Assembly: GCA_039636795.1 (NCBI GenBank) | Contig: CP143430.1 | Coordinates: forward strand, 4,526,001-4,590,000 | Length of the DNA: 64,000 bases | Source of the DNA: Micrococcaceae bacterium Sec5.1 | GTDB taxonomy: Bacteria; Actinomycetota; Actinomycetes; Actinomycetales; Micrococcaceae | Reading direction: 5' to 3' | In this document: piece by piece, positions 1 through 9,489 of the stretch | How positions within the stretch are numbered: the stretch's first letter is position 1 | How the letters are laid out: each line of letters starts with the position of its first letter | Translations under genes and position numbers: made by a program | Notes under the pieces: generated by a model | What the model was told of the DNA's origin: nothing | Database searches by the model: none | The model's input: only the letters and a program-made list of their open reading frames with translations

Positions 1-391
1 CCACCGATTCCTGGCGTTGACCCAGAAGTGCAGTGACGGAGGTGTCGGACTGACGTGCCTTGAGGTCCCACAGCGCGAGGTCCACGCCGGCCATGGCGAT
101 AGTGGTCAGGCCTCCCCCGCCTGCCTCGTGCAGGCGCTTCCAGAGCTGGTCCCACACGGTTTCCGGATTAGGCTCCAGCCCAAGGATGAAGGGAGCAATG
201 TCGTGGTCCAGGAGGGCTTTGACTGCCTGGGGACCAATAGTAGGTGTCCACGAGAAGCCGTGGCCCACGCCGCCGTCGTCGGTGGTCAGCTCGGTGACGA
301 TCACATGGTTCTCGGGCGCTTCAGCACCCCAACTGCGCAGCAGTGGAACGGTGATCAACCGCGTGGTGAGCCCCGTAATGCGCGCTGTCAT
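1..391 (-). CDS. Mandelate racemase/enolase-superfamily sugar-acid dehydratase, N-terminal part
   Basis: Only the first 130 codons lie in the window; the gene continues past base 1. The reading frame starts at the ATG at 391 and reads MTARITGLTTRLIT, then a region with WGAEAPENHVIV and GVDLALWDLKAR. The last is the typical end of the enolase-superfamily N-terminal capping domain (MR_MLE_N). The catalytic barrel residues are outside the window, so the substrate cannot be read. The start overlaps the kdgD stop by one base (TGATG), so it is translated as part of the same operon. With KdgD next to it, a role as an aldarate or sugar-acid dehydratase (for example glucarate or galactarate type) is inferred. 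Confidence 0.75.
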   Translation of the reverse strand, partial: MTARITGLTTRLITVPLLRSWGAEAPENHVIVTELTTDDGGVGHGFSWTPTIGPQAVKALLDHDIAPFILGLEPNPETVWDQLWKRLHEAGGGGLTTIAMAGVDLALWDLKARQSDTSVTALLGQRQESV

Positions 392-1296
392 CAGCTGACG
401 GCCAGCTCGTGGCCCTTGGCCAGGATCGATTTGAGCTCCAACAGTTGTTCGTCTGTGGGGTCCACCAGCGGCGGGCGGACAGGGCCCACCGGCAAACCGG
501 CCAAGCGCAGGCCAGCCTTGACGAGCGAAACGCCGAAGCCGGGCGTCTGGTCCCGAAGCCTCACGAGGGGAGCATAGAAGCCCTCAAGCAGTGCGTTTCG
601 GCGGTCTTCGTCACCAGAGACGTAGGCGTCGTAGTAGGCTTTGGCGATCTCCGGAGCCATGGCAAAGGCGGCCGAGGAGTAGAGCGGGATCCCCAGGCCA
701 CGGTAAGCGCCCTGGGTCAGCTCGGCCGTGAGGAGCCCGTTGAAGAGTGCGAAGTCGGTTCGGCCGCTGGCGTTGATGGCGGATACGATTTCCTGCGCCA
801 GGCCGACGTCCCCGATCCCATCTTTGAAGCCCATGATTTTGGGGTTCGCAGTAAGGCGGGTCATGGCTGCGGCAGTGAACTTCGCCGTTCCCCGGTGATA
901 CACGATCACTGGCAGGCTACTGGCCGCGGCGATGGCCTCGACGTAAGCAACGACGCCGTCTGTTGGCCCTGTTACGAGGTACGGCGGGAGAACCAGCAAC
1001 GCGTCAGCGCCTGCCTCCTCGGCAACCTTGGCGGCAGCAAGGGCGTGGCCCAGCGGGCCGCCGGCGCCTGCGACTACCGGGACAGCTCCGGCAACAGCTT
1101 CGACGGCGGCAGTCACCACGGTCCGGATCTCCTCCAGGGAGAGGGCATGGAATTCACCCGTGCCGCAGGCGGGGAACACACCTCCGGGTCCGAAAGGAAG
1201 GCGTGAAGTGATGTGCTCCTTCAGGAGGTCCACGTCCACCGAGCCGTCTTCGGCAAAGGGTGTGACGGGGAAAAACAGTACGCCGTCGAAGTTCAT
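391..1296 (-). CDS. kdgD: 5-dehydro-4-deoxyglucarate dehydratase (KdgD)
   Basis: 301 residues, the normal size for the DHDPS/NAL family. KdgD converts 5-keto-4-deoxyglucarate to 2-oxoglutarate semialdehyde, CO2 and water in the cytosol. Family signs: ACGTGEF at 43-49 (GTGE substrate loop), Tyr133 in VIVYHRG and the Schiff-base Lys158 in IMGFKDG. The phrase LPFGPGGVFPACGTGEFH fits KdgD better than DapA. The ATG at 1296 has a good ribosome site (AAGGAG, 6 bases upstream). The gene overlaps the epimerase gene before it by four bases (ATGA) and the dehydratase after it by one, so these genes form one operon for sugar-acid catabolism. NanA or DapA activity is less likely given the context. Confidence 0.85.
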   Translation of the reverse strand: MNFDGVLFFPVTPFAEDGSVDVDLLKEHITSRLPFGPGGVFPACGTGEFHALSLEEIRTVVTAAVEAVAGAVPVVAGAGGPLGHALAAAKVAEEAGADALLVLPPYLVTGPTDGVVAYVEAIAAASSLPVIVYHRGTAKFTAAAMTRLTANPKIMGFKDGIGDVGLAQEIVSAINASGRTDFALFNGLLTAELTQGAYRGLGIPLYSSAAFAMAPEIAKAYYDAYVSGDEDRRNALLEGFYAPLVRLRDQTPGFGVSLVKAGLRLAGLPVGPVRPPLVDPTDEQLLELKSILAKGHELAVS

Positions 1297-2291
1297 GGTG
1301 TCTCCTTGGTTGCTCCCGCCGGGACCAGGCCGGCAGGATTCTCGTCGTCGAGTAGTGCTTGGTCTGATGCTGCTGAATCTGCGCCTTCGTAGGGCGGCGT
1401 AAGTTCGGTACGCCAGCTGCGCTTGGGCTCCCAGCCAAGTAGCTCACGCGCTTTCCTTACCGAGAACGCCGGACTGGTGCCGGTCAAATGTTCGGTGAGC
1501 GGGGCGCTGCCGGGCAGGAAACGCGGGAACAGCTCCGCGAGCGGGGAAGTGGCCAAGGCATCCTTGGCTCCGACGAAGAACACCTGGCCGTTGGGGATGG
1601 TGTCCATCTTTTCCAACAGGACGTCCAGGAATTCCGCTACGTCCCGGGCGTCAACGTAGTTGAACAGCGCGGGGGCGGACAGGGCCGGATCGGCAAGGCG
1701 TTCGCGGACGGTGTGTCCCTGCTGTGTGGGCGCGCCTTGCCACTCTTCCGGGGAGATGACAAAGCAGGGCCGGAATGCCGCATACCGGATTTTGTTGCCT
1801 TGCGCCGCGGCAAACATCTGCACTGTTTGTTCGGCGATCAGCTTGGAAAATGCGTAGGCATTCCAGGGCTTGGGCGGCGTCTGCTCGTCCAAGGGGAACG
1901 ACGGCGGCAACCAACCGGCGGGTGAGCCGTAGCCCAGGGCGGTGGGGCTGCTTGCCGTAATAATCTTCGGAATACCGGCGTCAGTGGCTGCACTGATCAC
2001 CGCATAGGCGAGCCGGGTATTGGTACTGAAGATGACTTCCTCAGGCGCGCTGAAAGGTACGGCGATAGCAGCGAGGTGGATGACGGCGTCGGGGTTTGTT
2101 TCCCGGAAAAGCCGCTCCGCTTCTCCCGGGGCCATAAGGTCTGCCGTGTACTGCACGGCACCGGCCGGCAGCTGCTCGGCCGGGATGGCATCGCGATCAA
2201 CCGAGACCACCTCGTGGCCGGCCTGGGCGAGTCCGGTCACGACGCTGCGGCCAAGGCGGCCGGAACCGCCGGTGACGAAAATCCTGCTCAT
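1293..2291 (-). CDS. NAD(P)-dependent epimerase/dehydratase, possible uronate dehydrogenase
   Basis: 332 residues of the extended short-chain dehydrogenase type. The Rossmann motif GGSGRLG lies at 8-14, followed by the acidic residue in VDRD that favours NAD. The catalytic set is Ser114/115 and the YAFSK motif (Tyr146, Lys150). The protein is cytosolic. Sitting between a Gfo/Idh oxidoreductase and KdgD, it could oxidise a uronate to the aldarolactone that the downstream dehydratase and KdgD would process; this is inference, and uronate dehydrogenases are usually nearer 270 residues. Start: ATG at 2291 with AAGGA at a suitable distance. The tail overlaps kdgD by four bases, suggesting coupled translation. 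Confidence 0.75.
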   Translation of the reverse strand: MSRIFVTGGSGRLGRSVVTGLAQAGHEVVSVDRDAIPAEQLPAGAVQYTADLMAPGEAERLFRETNPDAVIHLAAIAVPFSAPEEVIFSTNTRLAYAVISAATDAGIPKIITASSPTALGYGSPAGWLPPSFPLDEQTPPKPWNAYAFSKLIAEQTVQMFAAAQGNKIRYAAFRPCFVISPEEWQGAPTQQGHTVRERLADPALSAPALFNYVDARDVAEFLDVLLEKMDTIPNGQVFFVGAKDALATSPLAELFPRFLPGSAPLTEHLTGTSPAFSVRKARELLGWEPKRSWRTELTPPYEGADSAASDQALLDDENPAGLVPAGATKETP

Positions 2292-2320
2292 GGTGTTGTC
2301 CTTGTGTAAGTGGCGGGCCG

Positions 2321-3742
2321 CTAGGCCTGGCCGCGGCTGAGATCGACGCCGAGGCCAAGCTCGCTGATGCGGACAGGGAGTTCGGTGTCCAGGGACTGGT
2401 TGCCGGCGATGCCGACTGAGACGGAACGGAGGCCATCGATGTACCCCGACGGTCGGCCCAGGGGGTCTACGCCCGGTCCGTTGAAGAGGTCCGAGAGCAG
2501 CAGGTTGTCGCCGCCTCCGTGGCCTCCCTCACCGTTGACGATCGGGACTTCGTAGGCTGCCTCCCAGTGACGCTGGACCACCAGGCGCTCACCGTTGCGC
2601 CGAACGGCGTCTTCTTCCTCGATAGCTGTTGCGCTGGGGTCCACCACGGTCTTCTTGTCCGTGCTGAACTGAACCGCTGCGCGCTCAACCACCTCGAGTT
2701 CGGCCCGGCCTTCCGTACCGTTGACGCTAACCCGGTAGCCTTCCCACGGGCTGTGGGCGTTCAGCGAGTAACTGAGCGTGGGGCCGCCCTGGTAATCCAC
2801 CACGAGGGCCAGGTTGTCCTCGATGGTGATGCCTTCAGTGAAGACGTCCTGGTCCCGCAGGTAGCCGTCGAACTTTTCATTGTCGTAGTACAGGGCTTTC
2901 AGGCGTTCGTCCTCGCGCATGTCCAGGCGGAACGGATCACGCGCCAGGCCATCAACTGTGCCGCGTTCGGGGCGGGCACCAAGACCGCGCTCGGCAGCAT
3001 TCTTGTCGCCGTAGAAGCGGAGCCCACCGGAGGCGAAAACGCGCTCGGGGACATCATTGATCCACCAGTTGACGAGGTCGAAGTGGTGCGAGGCCTTGTG
3101 GATGAGCAGGCCACCGGAGTTCTTCTTCTCACGGTGCCAGCGGCGGAAATAATCCGCGCCGTGCACCGTGTCCAGCACCCACGCGAAGTCGATGGATGTG
3201 ACCTTGCCGATCACGCCGTCCTGGATGATCTCCTTCAGCGCGGTGTTGCGCGGCGAGTAACGGTAGTTGAACGTGACAACGACGTTTCGTCCGGTTTCCG
3301 CGACGGCAGTGGTAATGCGGCGGCAGCCCTCAACGTCAATGGTCAGGGGCTTTTCAACCACGACGTCGGCACCCGCCTCGAGTGCCTCGACGATGTAGTC
3401 CGCGTGGGTGTAGTCCGGCGTCGTGACGATGACGCGTTCGATGCCGTTGGCCTGGATAAACTCGGTCAGCTTGGCTGGCTCGAAGTATGCCACCGGCTCT
3501 GTTCCGCCCAGTTCCTTGATGAGTTCCTGGTAAAACTCCACGCGGCCCTGGTTCACGTCCGACAACGCGACGAGCTCAGCTACGTCAGCGTGCTGTCCAT
3601 AGATCGCGCGAATGTACATTTCAGAACGGCCGCCGGTGCCGATAAGGGCCATGCGGGTCCGATGACGATCAGCGTTTCCGGTGGCGGATGCGGATGTGTC
3701 TGCCCCGGGTGAATGGGTCTCGGCGGTGTCGACGTTGACCAT
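2321..3742 (-). CDS. Gfo/Idh/MocA family oxidoreductase
   Basis: 473 residues from the ATG at 3742, chosen because AAAGGGG lies seven bases upstream; a longer frame reaches 3808 but has no ribosome site and would run into the operator. The first 28 residues are low-complexity. Then comes the Rossmann motif ALIGTGGRS (32-40), the EKP motif (130-132) typical of the family, and HKASHHFD in the substrate domain. Members are NAD(P)-dependent dehydrogenases of sugars, inositols or their derivatives; the substrate cannot be told. It is the first gene of the minus-strand catabolic operon and lies directly downstream of the operator at 3808. Confidence 0.8.
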   Translation of the reverse strand: MVNVDTAETHSPGADTSASATGNADRHRTRMALIGTGGRSEMYIRAIYGQHADVAELVALSDVNQGRVEFYQELIKELGGTEPVAYFEPAKLTEFIQANGIERVIVTTPDYTHADYIVEALEAGADVVVEKPLTIDVEGCRRITTAVAETGRNVVVTFNYRYSPRNTALKEIIQDGVIGKVTSIDFAWVLDTVHGADYFRRWHREKKNSGGLLIHKASHHFDLVNWWINDVPERVFASGGLRFYGDKNAAERGLGARPERGTVDGLARDPFRLDMREDERLKALYYDNEKFDGYLRDQDVFTEGITIEDNLALVVDYQGGPTLSYSLNAHSPWEGYRVSVNGTEGRAELEVVERAAVQFSTDKKTVVDPSATAIEEEDAVRRNGERLVVQRHWEAAYEVPIVNGEGGHGGGDNLLLSDLFNGPGVDPLGRPSGYIDGLRSVSVGIAGNQSLDTELPVRISELGLGVDLSRGQA

Positions 3743-3807
3743 GGAAATGCCCCTTTCAAAAGGCAGAGTGAACCGCTTGACGGCCCGGCGTGAACTGGGA
3801 AGAATCA

Positions 3808-3825
3808 TGAGAAAGCGTTTTCTCA
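3808..3825. promoter_or_regulatory. LacI-family operator palindrome
   Basis: TGAGAAAGCGTTTTCTCA is an 18-bp palindrome with one mismatched pair and the central CG typical of LacI/PurR-family operators. It lies between the divergent LacI gene and the catabolic operon, 66 bases upstream of the oxidoreductase start. The adjacent LacI protein is the natural candidate to bind it. Confidence 0.7.
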
Positions 3826-3920
3826 GAGCGTTATAAGCTTTGTATCAAGACTCTGGCGGTTCCGTCAACCATTGCCCCAACGCAGGGGCAGCACGCGGAC
3901 TGCCAACCGGAAGGGGCAAC

Positions 3921-4949
3921 ATGGCACGGAGGAACACCAATCGGCGGGTTGGCATAGCCGATGTCGCGGAGAAAGCAGGCGTCTCGCACGCCACAGTGTC
4001 CCGCGTCATGAACGGTAACGCCGCCGTGGATCCCGGCATCGCCGCCCGCGTCAGGGCTGCAGCGGCCGAACTCAAATATCAGCCCAACCCCGTCGGACGA
4101 AGCCTGGCCTTGGGCAAGACCGACACCATCGGCATTGTTGTCCCGGACCTGGCCAACCCCACCTTCCAGGCCATTCTCCGCGGACTAAGCATTGCGGCAG
4201 CCCAGGACGGGTACCGCGTTCTGATCGCAGATTCCTCCGAAGTAACCAGCGAGGAAGCAATCCTTGCCGGAGAAGCCCGCCGCCGCTGCGATGGTGTGGT
4301 GCTTTGCGCACCCCGTATGGGCGATGCCGAACTCGAAGAGCTCGCACCCACCCTGCATCCACTGGTTCTGATCAACCGCACCACGGTGGCAACCAACACT
4401 CCAAGTCTCAGCGTGGACTACGGCCAAGGCATCCAGGAACTGGCACAGCACCTCGTGACCCTGGGTCACCGGCGTCTGGCCTTCCTCTCCGGACCGGAGC
4501 ACAGCGCATCCAACCGCCAGCGCTTGGTGGGCCTGGAAAAATTCCGGAAAGAGCACCCGGAGACTGAACTCCAAATGCTCCACGGCGGGTCCAACTTCGA
4601 CTCCGGACATGAATCCACCGAGGCCATCATCGCCAGTGGCGCAACGGGCATCCTGGCCTTCAATGACCTCGTCGCCATGGGTTTGCTCAGCGGCCTCCAC
4701 GAGCGGGGAGTGCGGGTTCCGGAGGACATCTCGGTAACGGGGTTCGATGACATCCCGTTCGCCAAGTACACCACTCCCCCGCTGACCACGGCCGCCGTTC
4801 CCATCAATGAACTTGGGAGCCTGGCCTGGCGGCGGATGCGGGAACAGATCCAGCAAGCCGGAGAATCCACCACGCAAGCCCAGGATGAGTTCTCGCCGCG
4901 CATGGAAATCCGCAAGAGCACCGCGGCCCCGGCTCTCAAGCCCGCCTAG
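3921..4949 (+). CDS. LacI-family transcriptional regulator of the sugar-acid operon
   Basis: 342 residues. The start is the ATG at 3921, preceded by AAGGGG; the open frame extends upstream to 3840, but that part lacks a ribosome site. Residues 10-35 form the LacI helix-turn-helix (VGIADVAEKAGVSHATVSRV) with the hinge region after it. The remainder is a periplasmic-binding-protein-like sensor ending in the usual DDIPFAKYTTPPLTT segment. It is divergent from the Gfo/Idh-epimerase-KdgD operon and shares the operator at 3808-3825, so it probably represses that operon until a sugar or sugar acid binds. The inducer cannot be read from the sequence. Confidence 0.9.
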   Translation: MARRNTNRRVGIADVAEKAGVSHATVSRVMNGNAAVDPGIAARVRAAAAELKYQPNPVGRSLALGKTDTIGIVVPDLANPTFQAILRGLSIAAAQDGYRVLIADSSEVTSEEAILAGEARRRCDGVVLCAPRMGDAELEELAPTLHPLVLINRTTVATNTPSLSVDYGQGIQELAQHLVTLGHRRLAFLSGPEHSASNRQRLVGLEKFRKEHPETELQMLHGGSNFDSGHESTEAIIASGATGILAFNDLVAMGLLSGLHERGVRVPEDISVTGFDDIPFAKYTTPPLTTAAVPINELGSLAWRRMREQIQQAGESTTQAQDEFSPRMEIRKSTAAPALKPA

Positions 4950-4953
4950 AAAT

Positions 4954-5018
4954 GCAACGCGGGGTCACTTATGGCCCATCCGGAAGCCCAGCATGGGCCA
5001 CAAGTGACCCCGCGTTGC
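4954..5018. terminator. Long inverted repeat between convergent genes
   Basis: Two 26-base arms (4954-4979 and 4993-5018) are complementary except for one pair, with a 13-base loop. The repeat fills the gap between the convergent LacI and GntR genes. There is no run of T on either side, so it is not a classical intrinsic terminator. It may still end transcription from both directions, or be a mobile intergenic repeat. Confidence 0.6.
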
Positions 5019-5019
5019 T

Positions 5020-5718
5020 CTATTCCCCGGCAGGCTGCGAGCCCACTCCGGCTTCCTTGTAGAAACCCTGGATGTGGGCGGCCACAAGGTCTGCTGCCCG
5101 GCCGCCGTCGTTCGCGTTGACGGCTGCCAATATCGCGTGGTGTTCCGCCCGAAGCCTGCCCGAGGTGGCCTTCCAGTCAGGCAGGTTTCCGGTGAGTTTC
5201 CCGGCGTAGTTTTCAATGGCGCCACGCAATGACGCCATCATGGCACTGACCACGGTGTTCCCGGCAGCCTGTGCCAGTGCCACGTGGAACCGGGCGTCAA
5301 GCGCCAGGAACGTCTCAATATCCGGGCTGTTGTCCATTTGCTCGAGCAAGGCCGCAGCCTCGTCGAGCGCGGGGGCACCAACCTTTGCCCGCGCAGCCGC
5401 CCAGGATTCGAGCAACACCCTCGTCTCCACGATGTCGGCCACGGGAAGGTGTCGCGTTGCCACGTGGAGGCGGAGCGTCGAGCCCAGTGCCGAGCCGGGC
5501 TCGGCGATCACTACCGTTCCCGCGTCCTTGCCCGAACCAACTCCCGCGCGCACCACACCCATTGCTTCAAGGATCCGCACAGCTTCCCGCACGGATGTCC
5601 TGGATACCTGCAGCTGCTCGGCCATGGCCCGTTCTCCGGGGAGGCGTCCGCCGAGGGCGAGGTCGCCGTCGGATAGTTGCTTTTCTATCCACTGCAGGAC
5701 TAGTTCGTGGGTACGCAT
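5020..5718 (-). CDS. lldR: GntR-family (FadR/LldR type) regulator of lactate use
   Basis: 232 residues. A winged helix covers about 5-70, with the GntR signature GGRLPGERAMAEQLQVSRTS (23-42). An all-helical FCD effector domain follows, with the expected metal-binding residues Asp141, His145, His194 and His215. FCD proteins of this type sense lactate, pyruvate or related acids. The gene is divergent from an L-lactate dehydrogenase, and the shared promoter region holds three GTGGTnnnACCAC palindromes, which match the TGGTnnnACCA core known for LldR and PdhR. The first palindrome lies 17 bases from the start codon, so autoregulation is likely. No clear ribosome site precedes the ATG at 5718. Confidence 0.85.
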   Translation of the reverse strand: MRTHELVLQWIEKQLSDGDLALGGRLPGERAMAEQLQVSRTSVREAVRILEAMGVVRAGVGSGKDAGTVVIAEPGSALGSTLRLHVATRHLPVADIVETRVLLESWAAARAKVGAPALDEAAALLEQMDNSPDIETFLALDARFHVALAQAAGNTVVSAMMASLRGAIENYAGKLTGNLPDWKATSGRLRAEHHAILAAVNANDGGRAADLVAAHIQGFYKEAGVGSQPAGE

Positions 5719-5734
5719 ACGGGAATACTAGTTG

Positions 5735-5751
5735 ATGTGGTCCAACCACAT
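5735..5751. promoter_or_regulatory. LldR-type operator 1
   Basis: ATGTGGTCCAACCACAT is a perfect 7-base inverted repeat around CCA. It matches the TGGTnnnACCA core of FadR-family LldR/PdhR operators and lies just upstream of the GntR gene start. Confidence 0.75.
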
Positions 5752-5760
5752 GGCTTAGAG

Positions 5761-5775
5761 TGTGGTTAGACCACA
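5761..5775. promoter_or_regulatory. LldR-type operator 2
   Basis: TGTGGTTAGACCACA is a perfect 6-base inverted repeat around TAG with the same core as operator 1. The two centres are 25 bases apart. Confidence 0.75.
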
Positions 5776-5789
5776 GTGGTAGGACCACA
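5775..5789. promoter_or_regulatory. LldR-type operator 3
   Basis: AGTGGTAGGACCACA has one mismatch in its 6-base arms. It abuts operator 2 (centres 14 bases apart) and lies just before the lldD ribosome site, where a bound repressor would block the dehydrogenase transcript. Confidence 0.65.
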
Positions 5790-5809
5790 GAATTTCAAGG
5801 GAGAACCGC

Positions 5810-7141
5810 ATGACCGACACCCTCGATCCGAAGATCACAGCCGCTCCGGCCAATGCCGGCAGCGACGAGAACGTCAGCCGGCCGCCGCAGCCGACCCCCG
5901 CCGTCGTGCAACCTCCGGCACTGAAGCGACGCATACCCAAAGTGTCCGATCTGGCGCCTCTGATGCAGTTCAAGAAGCCGGAATTCAGCAAGGCCGCCCG
6001 TCTCAAGCGCGCCAGCACTATCTGGGAGCTGCGCGAGATCGCCAAGCGTCGCACGCCACAAGCACCCTTCGACTACACAGACGGGGCTGCGGAGGAAGAA
6101 ATCACACTGCGCCGGGCACGGCAGGCGTTCCAGGACATCGAATTCCGCCCCGGGATCCTTCGTGATGTTTCCAGGATTGACCTTCGCACCGACATTTTGG
6201 GAAAGGAATCACGCCTCCCCTTCGGCATCGCGCCCACCGGATTCACCCGCATGATGCAGTCGGAGGGCGAATACGCTGGTTCGCAGGCCGCAGAAGCCGC
6301 GGGTATTCCCTACACGCTGTCCACCATGGGCACTGCTTCGATCGAGGACGTTGCTACAGCCGCTCCGAACGGCCGCAACTGGTTCCAGTTGTACCTGTGG
6401 ACCGACCGCGACCGCTCTCTGGAGTTGATCGAGCGCGCCGCCAAAGCAGGCAACGATACCCTCATGGTGACCGTAGATACCGCTGTAGCGGGGGCTCGCC
6501 TGAGGGACGTCCGTAACGGCATGACCATCCCGCCGGCACTGACGCTCAAGACCGTCCTGGATGCGTCCTACCGACCCGCATGGTGGTTCAACTTCCTGAC
6601 GCACGAGCCTCTGACCTTTGCGTCGCTGTCGCGCTACACCGGCACGGTGGCGGACCTCATCAACTCAATGTTCGATCCCACACTGACCTACGAGGACCTG
6701 GACTGGTTGCGTGAAACCTGGAAGGGCAAGCTCGTGGTCAAGGGCATCCAAACCGTTGAGGATGCCCGCAAGGTGGTGGACCACGGCGCTGATGGCATCG
6801 TCCTGTCCAACCATGGCGGCCGCCAACTGGACCGCGCACCCATCCCGTTCCACCTGCTTCCCGAGGTTACTTCGGCGCTGAAGGCTGACAACAGCAAGGC
6901 TGCCGTCATGCTGGACACCGGCATCATGAGCGGCGCCGACATCGTGGCAGCTCTCGCCTTGGGGGCACACTTTGCCTTGATCGGACGCGCTTACCTCTAC
7001 GGACTCATGGCCGGCGGACGCGAAGGCGTGGACCGCACCATCCAGATCCTCGAGAAGGACATGACCCGGACCATGGCGCTGCTGGGCGTCAGCAAAGTCT
7101 CGGACCTGAACCCGGACCACGTGCGGCTCCTTCAGCACTAG
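5810..7141 (+). CDS. lldD: FMN-dependent L-lactate dehydrogenase
   Basis: 443 residues. The protein oxidises L-lactate to pyruvate and passes electrons to the respiratory chain, so it acts at the inner face of the membrane. The FMN-dependent alpha-hydroxyacid dehydrogenase domain starts near residue 68. It shows the FMN loop APTGFTRMM (141-149), Lys311, and the catalytic [11 protein letters not shown] (331-341) with His335 and Arg338. The first 50 residues are a Pro/Ala-rich extension found in some actinobacterial members. The ATG at 5810 follows AAGGGAGAA. Control by the divergent LldR-type repressor is supported by three operators just upstream. Other 2-hydroxyacids such as glycolate or mandelate are possible but less likely. 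Confidence 0.88.
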   Translation: MTDTLDPKITAAPANAGSDENVSRPPQPTPAVVQPPALKRRIPKVSDLAPLMQFKKPEFSKAARLKRASTIWELREIAKRRTPQAPFDYTDGAAEEEITLRRARQAFQDIEFRPGILRDVSRIDLRTDILGKESRLPFGIAPTGFTRMMQSEGEYAGSQAAEAAGIPYTLSTMGTASIEDVATAAPNGRNWFQLYLWTDRDRSLELIERAAKAGNDTLMVTVDTAVAGARLRDVRNGMTIPPALTLKTVLDASYRPAWWFNFLTHEPLTFASLSRYTGTVADLINSMFDPTLTYEDLDWLRETWKGKLVVKGIQTVEDARKVVDHGADGIVLSNHGGRQLDRAPIPFHLLPEVTSALKADNSKAAVMLDTGIMSGADIVAALALGAHFALIGRAYLYGLMAGGREGVDRTIQILEKDMTRTMALLGVSKVSDLNPDHVRLLQH

Positions 7142-7156
7142 CGCCCGCCCAAGTAA

Positions 7157-7204
7157 GTAGCAGATGAGGCCGTTATGAACGCTCATAACGGCCTCATCTG
7201 CTAC
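7157..7204. terminator. Perfect 22-bp inverted repeat, likely bidirectional terminator
   Basis: The arms 7157-7178 and 7183-7204 are fully complementary around a 4-base loop (ACGC). It lies between the convergent lldD and gdhA genes and could end transcripts from both sides. It has no flanking T run. The length and perfection are unusual. Confidence 0.7.
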
Positions 7205-7224
7205 CCAGTTGGGCAAGGACGGCG

Positions 7225-8577
<1,353 letters not shown>

Positions 8578-8701
8578 TCAGTGCGCCGACCGGCGGCGAG
8601 ACGATTCAGTCCCGCTCATGGTTGCACCAATGGATGTAGGATCTCCATCCGATGGGATTGTGACCTTCGGCCCGGAGTTAACACGACTGTAGAAAATCCG
8701 C

Positions 8702-8733
8702 GCAACCGCAAGGAAACCTGACCTTAACGAAAC
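8702..8733 (+). promoter_or_regulatory. Two GlnR-like half-box pairs upstream of gdhA
   Basis: GCAAC-N6-GAAAC (8702-8717) is followed at once by CTGAC-N6-GAAAC (8718-8733). Each pair differs by one base from the actinobacterial GlnR element GTnAC-N6-GAAAC. The normal arrangement has a further six-base gap between pairs, which is missing here. The site is about 140 bases upstream of the gdhA start, in a 217-base gap with no other recognisable feature. Confidence 0.35.
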
Positions 8734-8779
8734 CTCACAAGGTGTCCAAGATCACGTTGGATTGCTTGAATATAGCGCA

Positions 8780-9334
8780 CTAGCGCTTGCGACCGAACTT
8801 CGGGAGGTTGGGAAGGTTCGGGAGGTTAGCCAGCAGGTCCGCGGCTTTAGTGGCAGCGCGGCCAACAGTCCGGCCGATCTGCTGCGGGACGGTATCGTCC
8901 GATGCGAGTTCCAGCGAGACGGGCATCCCATCTGAGTGGACTTTCACGGCCTTGCTAACGGCGTCTGCACGAGTTTCGATGACATCCGGCACAGTGGGTT
9001 CCACAAGCGAAGCAGAAGCCACCGTTTGAGGAGCTGCTTCCACGGAAGGTCCGACGGCGGCAGCAGCCGAGGGTCCGACGTCGAACGTTTCCAGCCACGT
9101 GGCTACGCCCGCCAGCGGTTTCGGGTTCAGCGCGTAGTAGCGCTTCTGCCCCTGGGCGCGCATGCTGACGAGGTCAGCCTCACGGAGCACCTTCAGATGC
9201 TTGGAGATAGTGGGCTGGCTTGCAGCCAGTTCTTCCACCAATTCGCCTACAGCTTTATCCCCAGAGCGGAGTGAAACCAGGATGTCGCGCCTGGTTGCCT
9301 CAGCTATGACGGCAAATACGTCGTCAGTCACCAT
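8780..9334 (-). CDS. ArsR-family winged-helix regulator
   Basis: About 184 residues. Residues 1-75 form an ArsR-type winged helix: IAEATRRDIL, then the recognition helix region SQPTISKHLKVLREADLV and the wing with GQKRYYALNP. No metal-binding ELCVCDL-type motif is present, so metal sensing is not supported. The C-terminal half is low complexity and ends with the short repeat NLPNLPNLPKFGRKR, which may be disordered. The start is uncertain: GGGAGG lies only one base from the ATG at 9334, but four bases from the GTG at 9331; longer frames upstream have no ribosome site. The next gene is divergent, so it is a possible target. Confidence 0.75.
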   Translation of the reverse strand: MVTDDVFAVIAEATRRDILVSLRSGDKAVGELVEELAASQPTISKHLKVLREADLVSMRAQGQKRYYALNPKPLAGVATWLETFDVGPSAAAAVGPSVEAAPQTVASASLVEPTVPDVIETRADAVSKAVKVHSDGMPVSLELASDDTVPQQIGRTVGRAATKAADLLANLPNLPNLPKFGRKR

Positions 9335-9489
9335 GCCTCCCACCCTAGCGACATATACGCCAAATGGCATCCCTGTTTCGCGCCGCGACGGCGCCGGATC
9401 GTTGACCCTATCAAGAGCCGATGCTAAAACGGACTCACGGTCCGTCCGGGCTCCCAGGCCCCGGCCGCCAAAAGCACGGGGTGCGGGCA

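Noticed and set aside
3831..3850. Promoter boxes TTGATA and TATAAC in the LacI-operon gap
   Set aside because: On the minus strand the two boxes are only seven bases apart, which is too close for a sigma-70-type promoter.
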